Source: Salinadaptatus halalkaliphilus (GTDB lineage Archaea > Halobacteriota > Halobacteria > Halobacteriales > Natrialbaceae). From it: a stretch of 64,000 nt of DNA. The translations under genes and the position numbers were made by a program. Each line of letters begins with the position of its first letter. Position 1 is the first letter of the stretch. The stretch is from NCBI RefSeq assembly GCF_006543045.1, contig NZ_RBZW01000022.1, positions 1-64,000 of the forward strand, read 5' to 3'. Below are positions 43,257 to 51,615 of this stretch, in pieces. The notes beneath the pieces were generated by a model that worked only from the letters and a program-made list of their open reading frames with translations, did not search any database and was not told the DNA's origin.

Positions 43257-43775
43257 TCAGTCGAGAGCCGCCTCCAGTCGTCGTCGCTCGTCGTCGAGAT
43301 CGATCGGCGCCCACGCCTCGAGATCGTAACTGACATCGAGCAGACGACGACAACGGTCGGCGTCGTCGGCCGCTATCGCGGCCGTTAGATCCTCGAGTAA
43401 TCGCTCACGAGCCCGCTCGCCCAGCCGTTCGCGATCGAACTGCCGCGGTTCGATGTCGAGAATGTGCGGGACGTCTTCTGCACCCGACGGCAACGTCGGA
43501 AACGCCGTTGGGCCGGCGACGAACACCGGTTGGTCGTCGCCGCTGTTCACCTTGTCTGTCGTCGCCGTCGCGGTTGCGGTGGTAGCTATCTGCTCGAACT
43601 CGAGCAGTGCGTAGGAGTGGAGGGCCGCCTCGAGCGTCTCCTCGAGTGCCGCCTCGTCGATCGACCCACCGTCGACTCGAAACGCGGCTTCCGACAGCGC
43701 GCGCTCGAGTTCCCCTCGCGTCAGGCCGCCGAAGAGGTCGACCACGCCTGCCAGTTCGTCGGCGGTCACGTTCAT
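43257..43775 (-). CDS. Haloarchaeal protein of unknown function (DUF7109-like)
   Basis: The 172-residue acidic protein starts NVTADELAGVVDLFGGLTRG and continues to PRQFDRERLGERARERLLED, then AIAADDADRCRRLLDVSYDL. The first section looks like a small helical regulatory domain. No catalytic or metal motif is visible. It precedes and is translationally coupled to the Nudix gene. Confidence 0.6.
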   Translation of the reverse strand: MNVTADELAGVVDLFGGLTRGELERALSEAAFRVDGGSIDEAALEETLEAALHSYALLEFEQIATTATATATTDKVNSGDDQPVFVAGPTAFPTLPSGAEDVPHILDIEPRQFDRERLGERARERLLEDLTAAIAADDADRCRRLLDVSYDLEAWAPIDLDDERRRLEAALD

Positions 43776-43885
43776 GTCCGGCCAAACGGGTGGTTACCAG
43801 ATAAAGATTGATAGCCGATTCGGGACGCCATTACACACTCACACTCGATTCAACCCCGCCCACGGTGGGGGGGGAATCCGCCTCG

Positions 43886-45022
43886 TTACTTAGTTTGAAG
43901 CCGTTCGTCGTGCCACGGGCGGGTCGCCCCGAGGACCGCGTCCGGATCGAACGGCGCGTCGGTCCATCGCGGCAACCGTCGGTCGGTATCCGGGGGTGCG
44001 ATCGAGTCGGCGTAACGCTCGAGCTGGTCACGCTCGGCAACCACGTCGTACTCGAGGCCGTTAAAGGCCGCGTCGGCGCGGTACTGGCCGATCAACCGCT
44101 CGCCAGTCTGGCGGTATCGATCCTGCAGCGTCTCGTACTCCGGCTCGACGCCGCGTTCGTCACACACTCGCAGCAGTTCGGCAGCGACCTCGCGGCTCAT
44201 CCTCTCGAGTCCGCTTTCGCCGGCGACCGCGCGGTGATCGTGGACGTGTCGGCCCAGATCGACCTGTGCCGTGTCCGCGAATCCGGCGTGATCGAACGCA
44301 TCGCCGAGCGTTCCGACCTCGAGACCCCACGATCGGGGCGCGCGCAGCCGACGCGCGAGATCGGCGGTGACGGCGAACTCGCCGGCCAGGGCGTACCGAA
44401 ACGACTCGAGGTACTCGAGGATCGCCGCGTCGTGGGCCGTCGACAGGGTCGCGACGAGTGGTTCGTAGAATAGGCGAAACAGCCGCCCGTATAGCCGATC
44501 GCCCTCGACGCGAGCGTAGTATCCCTTCGAAAATTCGAACCCCATCGCCAGCGGCGCTACCAGTCTACGGACGTGTTCGGCCTCGTAGCTACGCGCGTCG
44601 GCGTCGTGGACGACGACGTACTCGCCGGCCGCGGCCGCCGGTCCGAGCGCGAGCCAGACATCGCGTCCCTTCCCGAACCCGTTCGCGAGCCCGGCGTCTG
44701 CGAGCAGGCTCTCCATCGACGGCGAGTTACACCAGAGGATGTCGATAGGCAGCGCAAACGACCCGAGCCACTCCCGAAATGGCTCGAGTCGGTCGGCCGC
44801 GGCACGGACGGGAACGAAGACCGCGGTCGGATCGAGCGTCTCGAGCTCCGAGAGCACGCGCGCGGCGGCTTGGCTCTCGTGTTCGCGATCGGTCATCGGG
44901 ACGACGACGGCGGTCGCATCGAGAGACGGCATCGGGCCCGTACCTTCTGCACTGACCGCTTCTGCAGCGTCACCCCCCTCGAGATCGTGGAGCGTCGCGA
45001 TCCGCTCCTGGACGTATTCCAT
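43886..45022 (-). CDS. Glucosyl-3-phosphoglycerate synthase-like glycosyltransferase
   Basis: The protein of about 378 residues has a GT-A fold start (LDATAVVVPMTDREHESQAA), NGFGKGRDVWLALGPAAAAG and the metal DxD-type HDADARSYEAEH, then GFEFSKGYYARV, matching glucosyl/mannosyl-3-phosphoglycerate synthases (GT81). Those enzymes make compatible-solute precursors from a sugar nucleotide and 3-phosphoglycerate. No phosphatase gene of the pathway is adjacent. The start at 45022 (MEYVQERIAT) is natural. Confidence 0.82.
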   Translation of the reverse strand: MEYVQERIATLHDLEGGDAAEAVSAEGTGPMPSLDATAVVVPMTDREHESQAAARVLSELETLDPTAVFVPVRAAADRLEPFREWLGSFALPIDILWCNSPSMESLLADAGLANGFGKGRDVWLALGPAAAAGEYVVVHDADARSYEAEHVRRLVAPLAMGFEFSKGYYARVEGDRLYGRLFRLFYEPLVATLSTAHDAAILEYLESFRYALAGEFAVTADLARRLRAPRSWGLEVGTLGDAFDHAGFADTAQVDLGRHVHDHRAVAGESGLERMSREVAAELLRVCDERGVEPEYETLQDRYRQTGERLIGQYRADAAFNGLEYDVVAERDQLERYADSIAPPDTDRRLPRWTDAPFDPDAVLGATRPWHDERLQTK

Positions 45023-45168
45023 CGGGTGTGTGTTTGGCCGAACCAGTATAACGGCCACGACTCCGGCCAACGTAACGTCCACTTGGCGAAAACCCATATC
45101 CGATTGACAGAACGTCACGTTCGATGAAGCCCCGGTCTTTTTCTCCCCTAGCTTCATACAGAGCGCAC

Positions 45169-45339
45169 ATGAGATCTGTCCGGAAGGCACTCCGCGAAGG
45201 CGAACTCGACAAAGACACCTACGACCGGCTCGTCTGTGGCGAGTGCGAAAAGCCCCTAAAAACCGAAAACGACCCGGACGAGATCAAGACGGTCAGGATC
45301 TGTCCGGACTGTGACGCCAAGTGGAAAGAGATTCGGTGA
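45169..45339 (+). CDS. Small zinc-ribbon protein (HVO_0758-like)
   Basis: The 56-residue protein has two cysteine pairs, CGEC and CPDC, separated by 21 residues, preceded by MRSVRKALREGELDKDTYDR. This is a known class of haloarchaeal single-zinc-ribbon micro-proteins. Its function is unknown. The ATG at 45169 is preferred over an ATG at 45124 because the upstream 15 residues are not conserved in style. It diverges from the glycosyltransferase gene. Confidence 0.75.
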   Translation: MRSVRKALREGELDKDTYDRLVCGECEKPLKTENDPDEIKTVRICPDCDAKWKEIR

Positions 45340-45376
45340 CGAGCCCGGTTCGATAACGGATCGTGTCGGTTTCCGA

Positions 45377-46558
45377 CTATCGCTCGCCAGCCAGCGCCGC
45401 AAAGAGCCGATCTTCGAACTCCGCTTTATCGATCCCGTCCGAGGGACCGATCCCGCGCATGTGGTCGACCGAGAGCTGTCCACCACCCATTCGTGCGTGG
45501 CCGCCGGCGTTTGCCATCGGAATATCGCTGACGGCGTGGCGTAGGGTCTCGCCCATGTGCACCCGATCGTCGCGTGAACGTCCCGAGAGGTGAATCGTCC
45601 CGTCGTGTTCGCCGTAGACGATCACCGCCGTCACACCCTCTAAGTGCATCAGCTCGTCTGCGGCCTGGGGAATCGCGTCCGTGTTACTGATCGACCCGAC
45701 ATCACAGATCGCGAACGGTCCCTCGACGCGTTTGTCGGTGATCGCCGTCGCTTTGACCTGCAACACGTCGTCGCTGACCTGCGGGTTCGCGATCCGTTCT
45801 AAGAGATCCTCATCGATAGCAGGAAACAGCGTCGCACAGGCGTCGAACTCCGCGCTCGAGCAGCCGTTGGTCAACTGGTTCGTATCCGAAAGAATCCCGT
45901 AGAGCAGGCCGGTCGCCAGCGCCGGTTCGAGCTCGAAACCGTCGTCCTCGTCGTCGACCGTCACCCCAAGCTCCTCGAGGTATTCGACGAAGATTGTCGA
46001 CGCCGCCCCGTACTCGGTTCTGACATCAGTAAACCGCGTCCCGGTGCCGTTTCCCGGATGGTGATCGACGACGGCGATCGGTTCGACCGACTGCGCGCCG
46101 GTAAAGCCCCGCGGCGTGTTGTGATCGACCAGCACGACCGGATCCGTCGCCAGTTCGGAACTCGCCTGGATCGTGTCGAGATCGAGATCGAGAACGGTTC
46201 GAAACGCACGGTTCTCCTGGTGTCTGATTTCGCCAGCGTACTGTAACGTCGCATCGGTATCGACCGATTCGGCAATCGTCTCGACGGCCATCGCACAGGC
46301 CATCGCGTCCGGATCCGGGTTGGGATGCATCAACACCGTCACCGCGTCGTAATCGTCGAGGACCCGTTGCAGCCGCGCGCCTGCGGGCCGGCGAAACCAG
46401 CGGACGAGCCACCAGCCACCGACGAGCAATACAGCCACCGCAAGCACCACTAACGAGAGCACGAGTGGCTCGAGGGACTGAATCGGTTCGACCAGTCCCT
46501 CGAGCGTCGAGCGGTCCGCCCCGAACTCGATGCCGGCCGAGGCGTCCCAGTTGTTCAT
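45377..46558 (-). CDS. DHH-family phosphoesterase with N-terminal membrane anchor
   Basis: The protein of about 393 residues has one TM (LVLSLVVLAVAVLLVGGWWL) near the N-terminus, then motif I HPNPDPDAMACA, DHNTPRGF and the DHH-type VDHHPG, followed by DHHA1 with GGHARMGGGQLS. Related enzymes cleave nanoRNA, pAp or cyclic dinucleotides. Membrane anchoring suggests a signalling-nucleotide or RNA role at the membrane, but this is unproven. ATG 46558 or 46567. Confidence 0.87.
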   Translation of the reverse strand: MNNWDASAGIEFGADRSTLEGLVEPIQSLEPLVLSLVVLAVAVLLVGGWWLVRWFRRPAGARLQRVLDDYDAVTVLMHPNPDPDAMACAMAVETIAESVDTDATLQYAGEIRHQENRAFRTVLDLDLDTIQASSELATDPVVLVDHNTPRGFTGAQSVEPIAVVDHHPGNGTGTRFTDVRTEYGAASTIFVEYLEELGVTVDDEDDGFELEPALATGLLYGILSDTNQLTNGCSSAEFDACATLFPAIDEDLLERIANPQVSDDVLQVKATAITDKRVEGPFAICDVGSISNTDAIPQAADELMHLEGVTAVIVYGEHDGTIHLSGRSRDDRVHMGETLRHAVSDIPMANAGGHARMGGGQLSVDHMRGIGPSDGIDKAEFEDRLFAALAGER

Positions 46559-46626
46559 ATCGGACACTCAAATCGAACGATTAAGAAATTTCCCCCGCTC
46601 GAGACAATCACTATTGCTGATGGAAC

Positions 46627-47514
46627 TTAGTTGCAGTAGTCGTCGATAGCGTCGCGATACCCCGCGCGAAAGGTCGGATACGCGAACTCGTAGCCGAGAT
46701 CGCGAAGCCGATCGTTCGAACAGCGTTTACTCGTCAGAATCCGCCGCTGGGCCGCCTCGGAGAGGTCGTCGTCCGCGAGCCGCTCGGCTTTCGTCTGTTT
46801 CGGCGGCGCCTCGAGACCGCACTGCTCGGCGAGCCAATCCGCAAAGTCCCACTTGTCGACGGGTTCGTCGTCGACGACCTGGACGACCTCGCCGCGCGCG
46901 AGATTTTCCTCGAGGAGATACCGGACCGATCCCGCGGCGTCGTCACGGTGGACCATGTTGAGATAGCCTTCGGTGACCGGCCCCTCGAGGTAGCGCTCGA
47001 GGCGGTACCGACTGGGGCCGTACAGTCCGGCGTAGCGAGCCACGGTGCCGTCGTAGCCGTGTTCCGTCGGGCGCTCGAGGGCGATCCGTTCGGCCTCGGC
47101 CAGCACCTCGGTCTTGTCGGTCGTGGGCTCGAGGAGCGACTCCTCGTCGACCCAGTCGCCGTCGTGGTCGCCGTGAACGCCCGTCGAGGAGGTATAGACC
47201 AGCCGTTCGGGCGGCGTTTCACGCTCGCCGAACGCGTCGATCGCCGTTTTCAAGCCCTCGACGTACACCTCGCGGGCGGCCTCGGCTCCGCGGCCGCCAC
47301 TGCTGGCGGCGAAGACGATCGCGTCGACCTCCGGGACGGCTGCGAGGGCGTCCACGTCGGTGATATCCGCCTGCACCGGCTCGAACCCGGCCTCGTCGAT
47401 CGCCTCGAGTCCCGATTCTGATCGTCGCACGCCGATCGCGCGGTGTCCGCGAGACTCGAGTTGGCGACCCAACTCGAGACCGACGTGGCCACATCCCAAA
47501 ATTGCAACGTCCAT
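46627..47514 (-). CDS. NAD(P)-dependent epimerase/SDR-type protein
   Basis: The 295-residue protein has the Rossmann start MDVAILGCGHVGLELGRQLE, then VDAIVFAASSGG, LVYTSSTGVHGDHDGDWV and VARYAGLYGPSRY. It belongs to the YeeZ-like atypical SDR group. The substrate is unknown. The ATG at 47514 places the nucleotide-binding glycines at the N-terminus. Upstream in-frame codons to 47655 have no family similarity and are excluded. Confidence 0.85.
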   Translation of the reverse strand: MDVAILGCGHVGLELGRQLESRGHRAIGVRRSESGLEAIDEAGFEPVQADITDVDALAAVPEVDAIVFAASSGGRGAEAAREVYVEGLKTAIDAFGERETPPERLVYTSSTGVHGDHDGDWVDEESLLEPTTDKTEVLAEAERIALERPTEHGYDGTVARYAGLYGPSRYRLERYLEGPVTEGYLNMVHRDDAAGSVRYLLEENLARGEVVQVVDDEPVDKWDFADWLAEQCGLEAPPKQTKAERLADDDLSEAAQRRILTSKRCSNDRLRDLGYEFAYPTFRAGYRDAIDDYCN

Positions 47515-47666
47515 ACGGAAACTTGTAGACGAACGGTCATAACGACACCGCTCGAGGAGACATTCCGTTCTATTTCGTTCGATCTGTCGAACTCCCGGTG
47601 GCTGGAAAGCGGCGTGGTACTCTCGGTTGCGATACTGTTTTGCGTATGGGTACACATATATTATCT

Positions 47667-47894
47667 ATGAGCAAGAACATCGCAATCTCGGACGAGGTCT
47701 ACCGAGAACTGAAGCGCGAGAAGGGAGATAAGAGTTTCAGTGACGTGATCGATGAGACTCTCGACGACGGCCGAAAATTAGCCGATATCGCTGGCGCAGG
47801 GATTCTGGACGAAACGTCGTACGACGACACGAAAGCCGATATAGAACGATTGAGCCGCGGTACACTCTCTCGACTTGACGATGAAACTCTGTGA
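47667..47894 (+). CDS. vapB: VapB-family antitoxin
   Basis: The 75-residue protein has an RHH-like start SKNIAISDEVYRELKREKGD and an acidic tail. It overlaps the downstream PIN gene by 14 bp. The region before the start (TTTTGCGTATGGGTACAC... ATCTATG) aligns with that of the vapB at 28834 at the same distance from the ATG. Confidence 0.8.
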   Translation: MSKNIAISDEVYRELKREKGDKSFSDVIDETLDDGRKLADIAGAGILDETSYDDTKADIERLSRGTLSRLDDETL

Positions 47895-48291
47895 TACGTC
47901 GGTGTTGGTCGACATCGATCGCACCGGAGACGACGACCGAATCAATCGATTGGACGACGAGGGCCGTCACGTGATTAGTACAGTGTCTGTCACAGAACTT
48001 CGACTGGGCGTCAACAAACGATACGATACTGGCCGACACAAAATGGACGCTCTCGATGGTCTCGATCGACTTCTCGCCCGATTCAATGTCGTCGATATCT
48101 CCCGTCCAGTCGCTACCGCTGCCGCGAATATTATCGCTGATCTCGAGCGTCGTGGTCGTCCGTTACACGATTTGCACGACGTGTACATCGCAGCAACGGC
48201 TCAAACGGAACAACTCCCGGTCCTCACGGCAAACGTCGATCACTTCCAGCGAATTGACGACGTTACTGTCGTCGATTGGACAGAATACTGA
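47881..48291 (+). CDS. vapC: VapC-family PIN ribonuclease toxin
   Basis: The protein of about 136 residues has PIN acidic residues in MKLCDTSVLVDIDR (D5), STVSVTELRLGV, LHDVYIAATA and TANVDHF, in the usual order and spacing. It is partner of the overlapping vapB. This is a different sequence type from the first module, so the two are not a recent duplication. Confidence 0.83.
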   Translation: MKLCDTSVLVDIDRTGDDDRINRLDDEGRHVISTVSVTELRLGVNKRYDTGRHKMDALDGLDRLLARFNVVDISRPVATAAANIIADLERRGRPLHDLHDVYIAATAQTEQLPVLTANVDHFQRIDDVTVVDWTEY

Positions 48292-48311
48292 CCGTACACT
48301 CTCGTTCCGAT

Positions 48312-48776
48312 TCAGGGTGCGCCGTCGGCGATAGCGTACTGGACGTGGACGAACTCCTCGAAGGACATCGGCGCGCGCCGTTCGATCTTCTGTTGAATCT
48401 CCTTGGCGTCCAGCTCGATCTCGAGTTCGCTCTCGACGGCGTCGACATCCATCACAGCAGTGGTCATCCCGAGCAGCAGATGCTCGCAGGCCATCGTGAC
48501 GATCGTCTCCGCGTCGGGCGCGCCGTCTTCGAGCGCCTGAATCTGGGCGGCCGCCTCGAGGCTGAGGCCCCCAACGCGTTCTTTGCCGACGGCCGCTGCG
48601 GTCTCTGGATCGAGATCGGTCGCGTCCGCGACCGCGTCGGGGCCGCGGCCGTCGACGATAGCGGCGAGGTCGGCGGCGTACTCCGCCTGTAGTTGCTCGG
48701 GCGAGTCGGGCGCACTCAGGCGCTGTTCGTGGAACATACCGGAACTGAACGCGTTGGGCCCCAAGTGAATTGCCAT
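48312..48776 (-). CDS. DUF5791-like haloarchaeal protein
   Basis: The protein of about 154 residues is soluble and helical: LSAPDSPEQLQAEYAADLAA, LSLEAAAQIQALEDG, and LLLGMTTAVMDVDAVESELE. It matches a small haloarchaeal family of unknown function. The start at 48776 (MAIHLGPNAF) is chosen over a longer frame whose first 30 codons are atypical. It converges with vapC and diverges from cetZ. Confidence 0.6.
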   Translation of the reverse strand: MAIHLGPNAFSSGMFHEQRLSAPDSPEQLQAEYAADLAAIVDGRGPDAVADATDLDPETAAAVGKERVGGLSLEAAAQIQALEDGAPDAETIVTMACEHLLLGMTTAVMDVDAVESELEIELDAKEIQQKIERRAPMSFEEFVHVQYAIADGAP

Positions 48777-48935
48777 TGGCGTTCGGGCAAGTGGTGGTTG
48801 TCCATCTCGAGCGGGCCGTATCGCCCAAACGGCATAGGTACACCCCGATCCGAACGCGATACACACTCTCTACTGCCGTCGGCCTGATATGAACCATCGC
48901 AACGTTCAACTAGCTTCACGAATATGGCCTGGTGT

Positions 48936-50018
48936 ATGAAAGTCGCCCTGATCGGAGTCGGTCAGGCCGGTGGGAAAGTCACGGAACGACTCGCCCGGTT
49001 CGACGCGAACATGGGCTTCGAAGCCGTGCAGGGTGCCCTGGCCATCAACTCCGCGAAACCAGACCTCCAATCGCTCGAGTTCGTCGATACGCAGTTGATC
49101 GGCGCCGACCGCGTCAACGGACACGGCGTCGGCGGCGACAACGAACTCGGGACCGAAATCATGCAATCCGATGTCCAGCAAGTCCTCGGTGGGCTCGACG
49201 GGCGCGTCAGTTCGCGTTCGGAAGCGATCTTCGTCGTCGCCGGTCTCGGCGGCGGAACCGGCAGCGGCGGCGCGCCGGTACTCGTCCATCACCTCCAGCA
49301 GGTCTACGACGTTCCCGTCTACGCGCTCGGTATCCTCCCCGGGCGCAACGAAGGCGCACTGTATCAGGCAAACGCCGGGCGCTCGCTGAAAACCCTCGCT
49401 CGCGAAGCCGACTCGACGCTGTTGATCGACAACGATTCGTGGCACGAACAAGGCGAGAGCGTCGAAGGCGCCTTCGAGACGATCAACGGCAAGATCGCCC
49501 AACGGGTCGGCTTACTGTTCGCGTCCGGCGAGGCCGTCGACGGTGTCGGCGAGAGCGTCGTCGACTCGAGCGAGGTCATCAACACGCTCCGTGCAGGAGG
49601 TATCTCGGTGCTTGGGTACGCAAGCGAACTTGCGAGCGAGGACAGCGCGACGAACCTCCAGACGGTCATGAGCGTCTCCCGGCAGGCCCTACTGACGGGC
49701 ACGAGCATGCCCGACGCGACGGAAGCCGACTCCGCGCTGCTGGTCATCGCCGGCCAGCCCGACCTGATTCCCCGCAAAGGCGTCGAGAAGGCGCGGCGCT
49801 GGCTCGAAGACGAGACCGGCAGCATGCAGGTTCGGGGCGGGGACTTCCCGCTGGATAGTGATCGCCTCGGCGCGCTCGTCCTGCTTGGCGGTGCGGAACG
49901 ATCCGATCGGGTCGACGAGTTCATGGAACGCGCACGCGAGGCCAAACACGCCGAGGAGACCGAACGGGCCGATCCGGCCGAGGAGCTCACCGACGACCGC
50001 CTCGAGAATCTCTTCTGA
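48936..50018 (+). CDS. cetZ: CetZ tubulin/FtsZ-family protein
   Basis: The 360-residue GTPase opens MKVALIGVGQAGGKV, has GGGTGSGGAPVLVHHL with the tubulin signature (105-111) and LPGRNEGALYQANAGR. CetZ proteins are archaeal tubulin homologues that act in cell shape and motility. The specific paralogue (CetZ1, CetZ2 or other) cannot be settled here. The ATG at 48936 starts the conserved sequence. The TGA stop at 50016-50018 is the left target repeat of element F. Confidence 0.92.
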   Translation: MKVALIGVGQAGGKVTERLARFDANMGFEAVQGALAINSAKPDLQSLEFVDTQLIGADRVNGHGVGGDNELGTEIMQSDVQQVLGGLDGRVSSRSEAIFVVAGLGGGTGSGGAPVLVHHLQQVYDVPVYALGILPGRNEGALYQANAGRSLKTLAREADSTLLIDNDSWHEQGESVEGAFETINGKIAQRVGLLFASGEAVDGVGESVVDSSEVINTLRAGGISVLGYASELASEDSATNLQTVMSVSRQALLTGTSMPDATEADSALLVIAGQPDLIPRKGVEKARRWLEDETGSMQVRGGDFPLDSDRLGALVLLGGAERSDRVDEFMERAREAKHAEETERADPAEELTDDRLENLF

Positions 50019-50098
50019 TACGGATTCCTGTAACGATTTACCGGCGCACCCGCCGCCCGGGTCGCGGGTGCGCCGGCAATGACTTACAGTAAACCGTA
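50019..50098. mobile_element. Palindromic TACGG/CCGTA element, copy F
   Basis: This 80-bp copy has arms TACGGATTCCTGTAACG / CTTACAGTAAACCGTA and perfect CCGGCGCACCCGC / GCGGGTGCGCCGG inner stem. It is flanked by TGA at 50016-50018 (the cetZ stop) and 50099-50101. A second divergent element (50102-50181) begins right after the right repeat. Confidence 0.93.
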
Positions 50099-50101
50099 TG
50101 A

Positions 50102-50181
50102 GACGGTCTGTTGTACCGTTTTGCTGGAACGACTGTCGGACGGCTCGCGGTCGCTCCGGTACCGACGTACAGCAGTCCGTA
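50102..50181. mobile_element. Palindromic element, divergent copy I beside copy F
   Basis: This 80-bp element of a second sub-type starts GACGGTCTGTTGTACCG and ends GTACAGCAGTCCGTA, so the outer arms pair with several mismatches. Its inner region is GC-rich and only partly self-complementary. It is preceded by TGA (50099-50101, shared with copy F) and followed by TAA (50182-50184). Length equals the other full copies. It resembles the short copy H and the remnant after the CYTH gene. Confidence 0.6.
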
Positions 50182-50565
50182 TAAGCCGGTCGTCGTGACC
50201 GTTCTGTCGCGTCTCACCGCCCGTCCCCATTCCGTTACGTTTGGTCGGCCGTTTATATATACTCGAGACGCCCATGTGAGTTGTCGACATGCCGGACGAG
50301 GCCCCTGCTAACGGTTTTCACGGGTCTGTAGATCGGTACATTTAAATTATAGGCGACAGTAGTCACCGGTACCAGAACGCCACCGGGGCGCGTATCGCTC
50401 GACGATCGATGACAGGAAATCTTATTCACCGAGGTTTCGCAGATCGTGAGCGATTGCTTTATACGGGAACCCAACTGCGCGCTGTACTCGACCCGCGATC
50501 GGTCGGGCACTCCGCCGACTCGGTTCCATCCCGGTGCGGGTATGGCACAGAGGTTTGAGTAACAC
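50182..50565. other. Long intergenic region with two promoter-like sites
   Basis: A strong TATA-like TTTATATATA (50252-50261) and a second AT-rich TTTAAATTATAG (50341-50352) lie here. A third, TTTATACGGG (about 50458-50467), could drive the coiled-coil gene with a leader of about 75 nt. An 18-codon frame at 50289-50345 follows the first TATA but has no known homologue. A small RNA or upstream leader is possible. No protein gene is supported. Confidence 0.4.
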
Positions 50566-51447
50566 ATGGTAGACGAATCGAAAAACATCGAACTGACAGA
50601 GGACGACTTAGAAAACAAATCGAAAGGACAGCTCATCAAAATGGCCGGCCAACTGCGGGACCGGCGAAACGAGCTGAACCAGATGGCCTCCGATCGGGCC
50701 TCCAAGCGTGACGATCTCAACGCGAAGACCCGCGAGAAAGTCGACGAGGCCCAGGAACACCGCGAACAGCGCGACGAGCTCAACGAGCAAGTCCAAGAGC
50801 ACAAAGAGAGCCGCAACGAGCTCAACGCGGAGGCCAACGAGCTGTTCGACAAGGTCGAGAAGCTCAAGTCCGACATGGAACTCGACGAGGGAAAAGACCT
50901 CGAGGAACTCGAGAGTGAGATCGAAGATCTCGAGTTCAAACAACAGACCGAGGTCCTCTCGAGCGAGGACGAAAAAGAGCTCATCGAGAAGATCGAGACC
51001 AAGCGCGAGGAGTACGAAGAGCGCAAGCAGAAACTCGAGCAAAACGAGGATCTCGAAGGGCTCGTCGAGGAAGCCGAGGAAGTGCGATCCGAAGCCTCCC
51101 AGCACCACCAGAAGGTCACGGAACTCGCCGACAAGGCCCAGGAACACCACAACCAGATGATCGAGGCCTACCGCGAGGCCGACGACATCCGTGACGAGGC
51201 CGACGAGATGCACGAGAAGTTCGTCGACGCCCAGGAGGCCGCCGACCAGCACCACGAGGACTTCGTGCGCGTCCAGAAACGCCTGCGCGAACTCGACAAG
51301 CAGGAAGAAGAAGAGCGCAAGTCCGAACGCGACAAGAAGAAAGAGGAGGCCAAAGAGGAGGCCGAAGAAATCTATCAGAAGTTCAAGGAAGGCGAAACTC
51401 TCGATACCGAGGACCTGATGAAGCTCCAGAAGACGGGACTGCTCTAG
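50566..51447 (+). CDS. Coiled-coil protein (DUF7121-like), conserved in archaea
   Basis: The 293-residue protein is almost entirely alpha-helical with heptad-like Glu/Lys/Arg-rich sequence from about residue 20 to 280 (REKVDEAQEHREQRDELNEQ and many similar stretches), without membrane or signal segments. It matches archaeal coiled-coil proteins sometimes misnamed phosphoserine phosphatase. A structural or scaffold role is likely. Codon and charge content are compatible with the core genome. A run AGAGGTTTGAG lies 15 bases before the ATG, which may act as a ribosome site. Confidence 0.78.
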   Translation: MVDESKNIELTEDDLENKSKGQLIKMAGQLRDRRNELNQMASDRASKRDDLNAKTREKVDEAQEHREQRDELNEQVQEHKESRNELNAEANELFDKVEKLKSDMELDEGKDLEELESEIEDLEFKQQTEVLSSEDEKELIEKIETKREEYEERKQKLEQNEDLEGLVEEAEEVRSEASQHHQKVTELADKAQEHHNQMIEAYREADDIRDEADEMHEKFVDAQEAADQHHEDFVRVQKRLRELDKQEEEERKSERDKKKEEAKEEAEEIYQKFKEGETLDTEDLMKLQKTGLL

Positions 51448-51615
51448 GTCGTCGTTTCGATTCGTCTCACGGTCTTTTTCACCGGAGGCGCGCGCCGACA
51501 CCTGCCCAACGAGCCTGATCGAGGAGTCGCTGGTCCATCGAGCCAATCCAGCCAACAGCCGCCGGGACGACAACGATTAACCGCCCGGCACACCCAGCAT
51601 AGGACATGACTCGAG

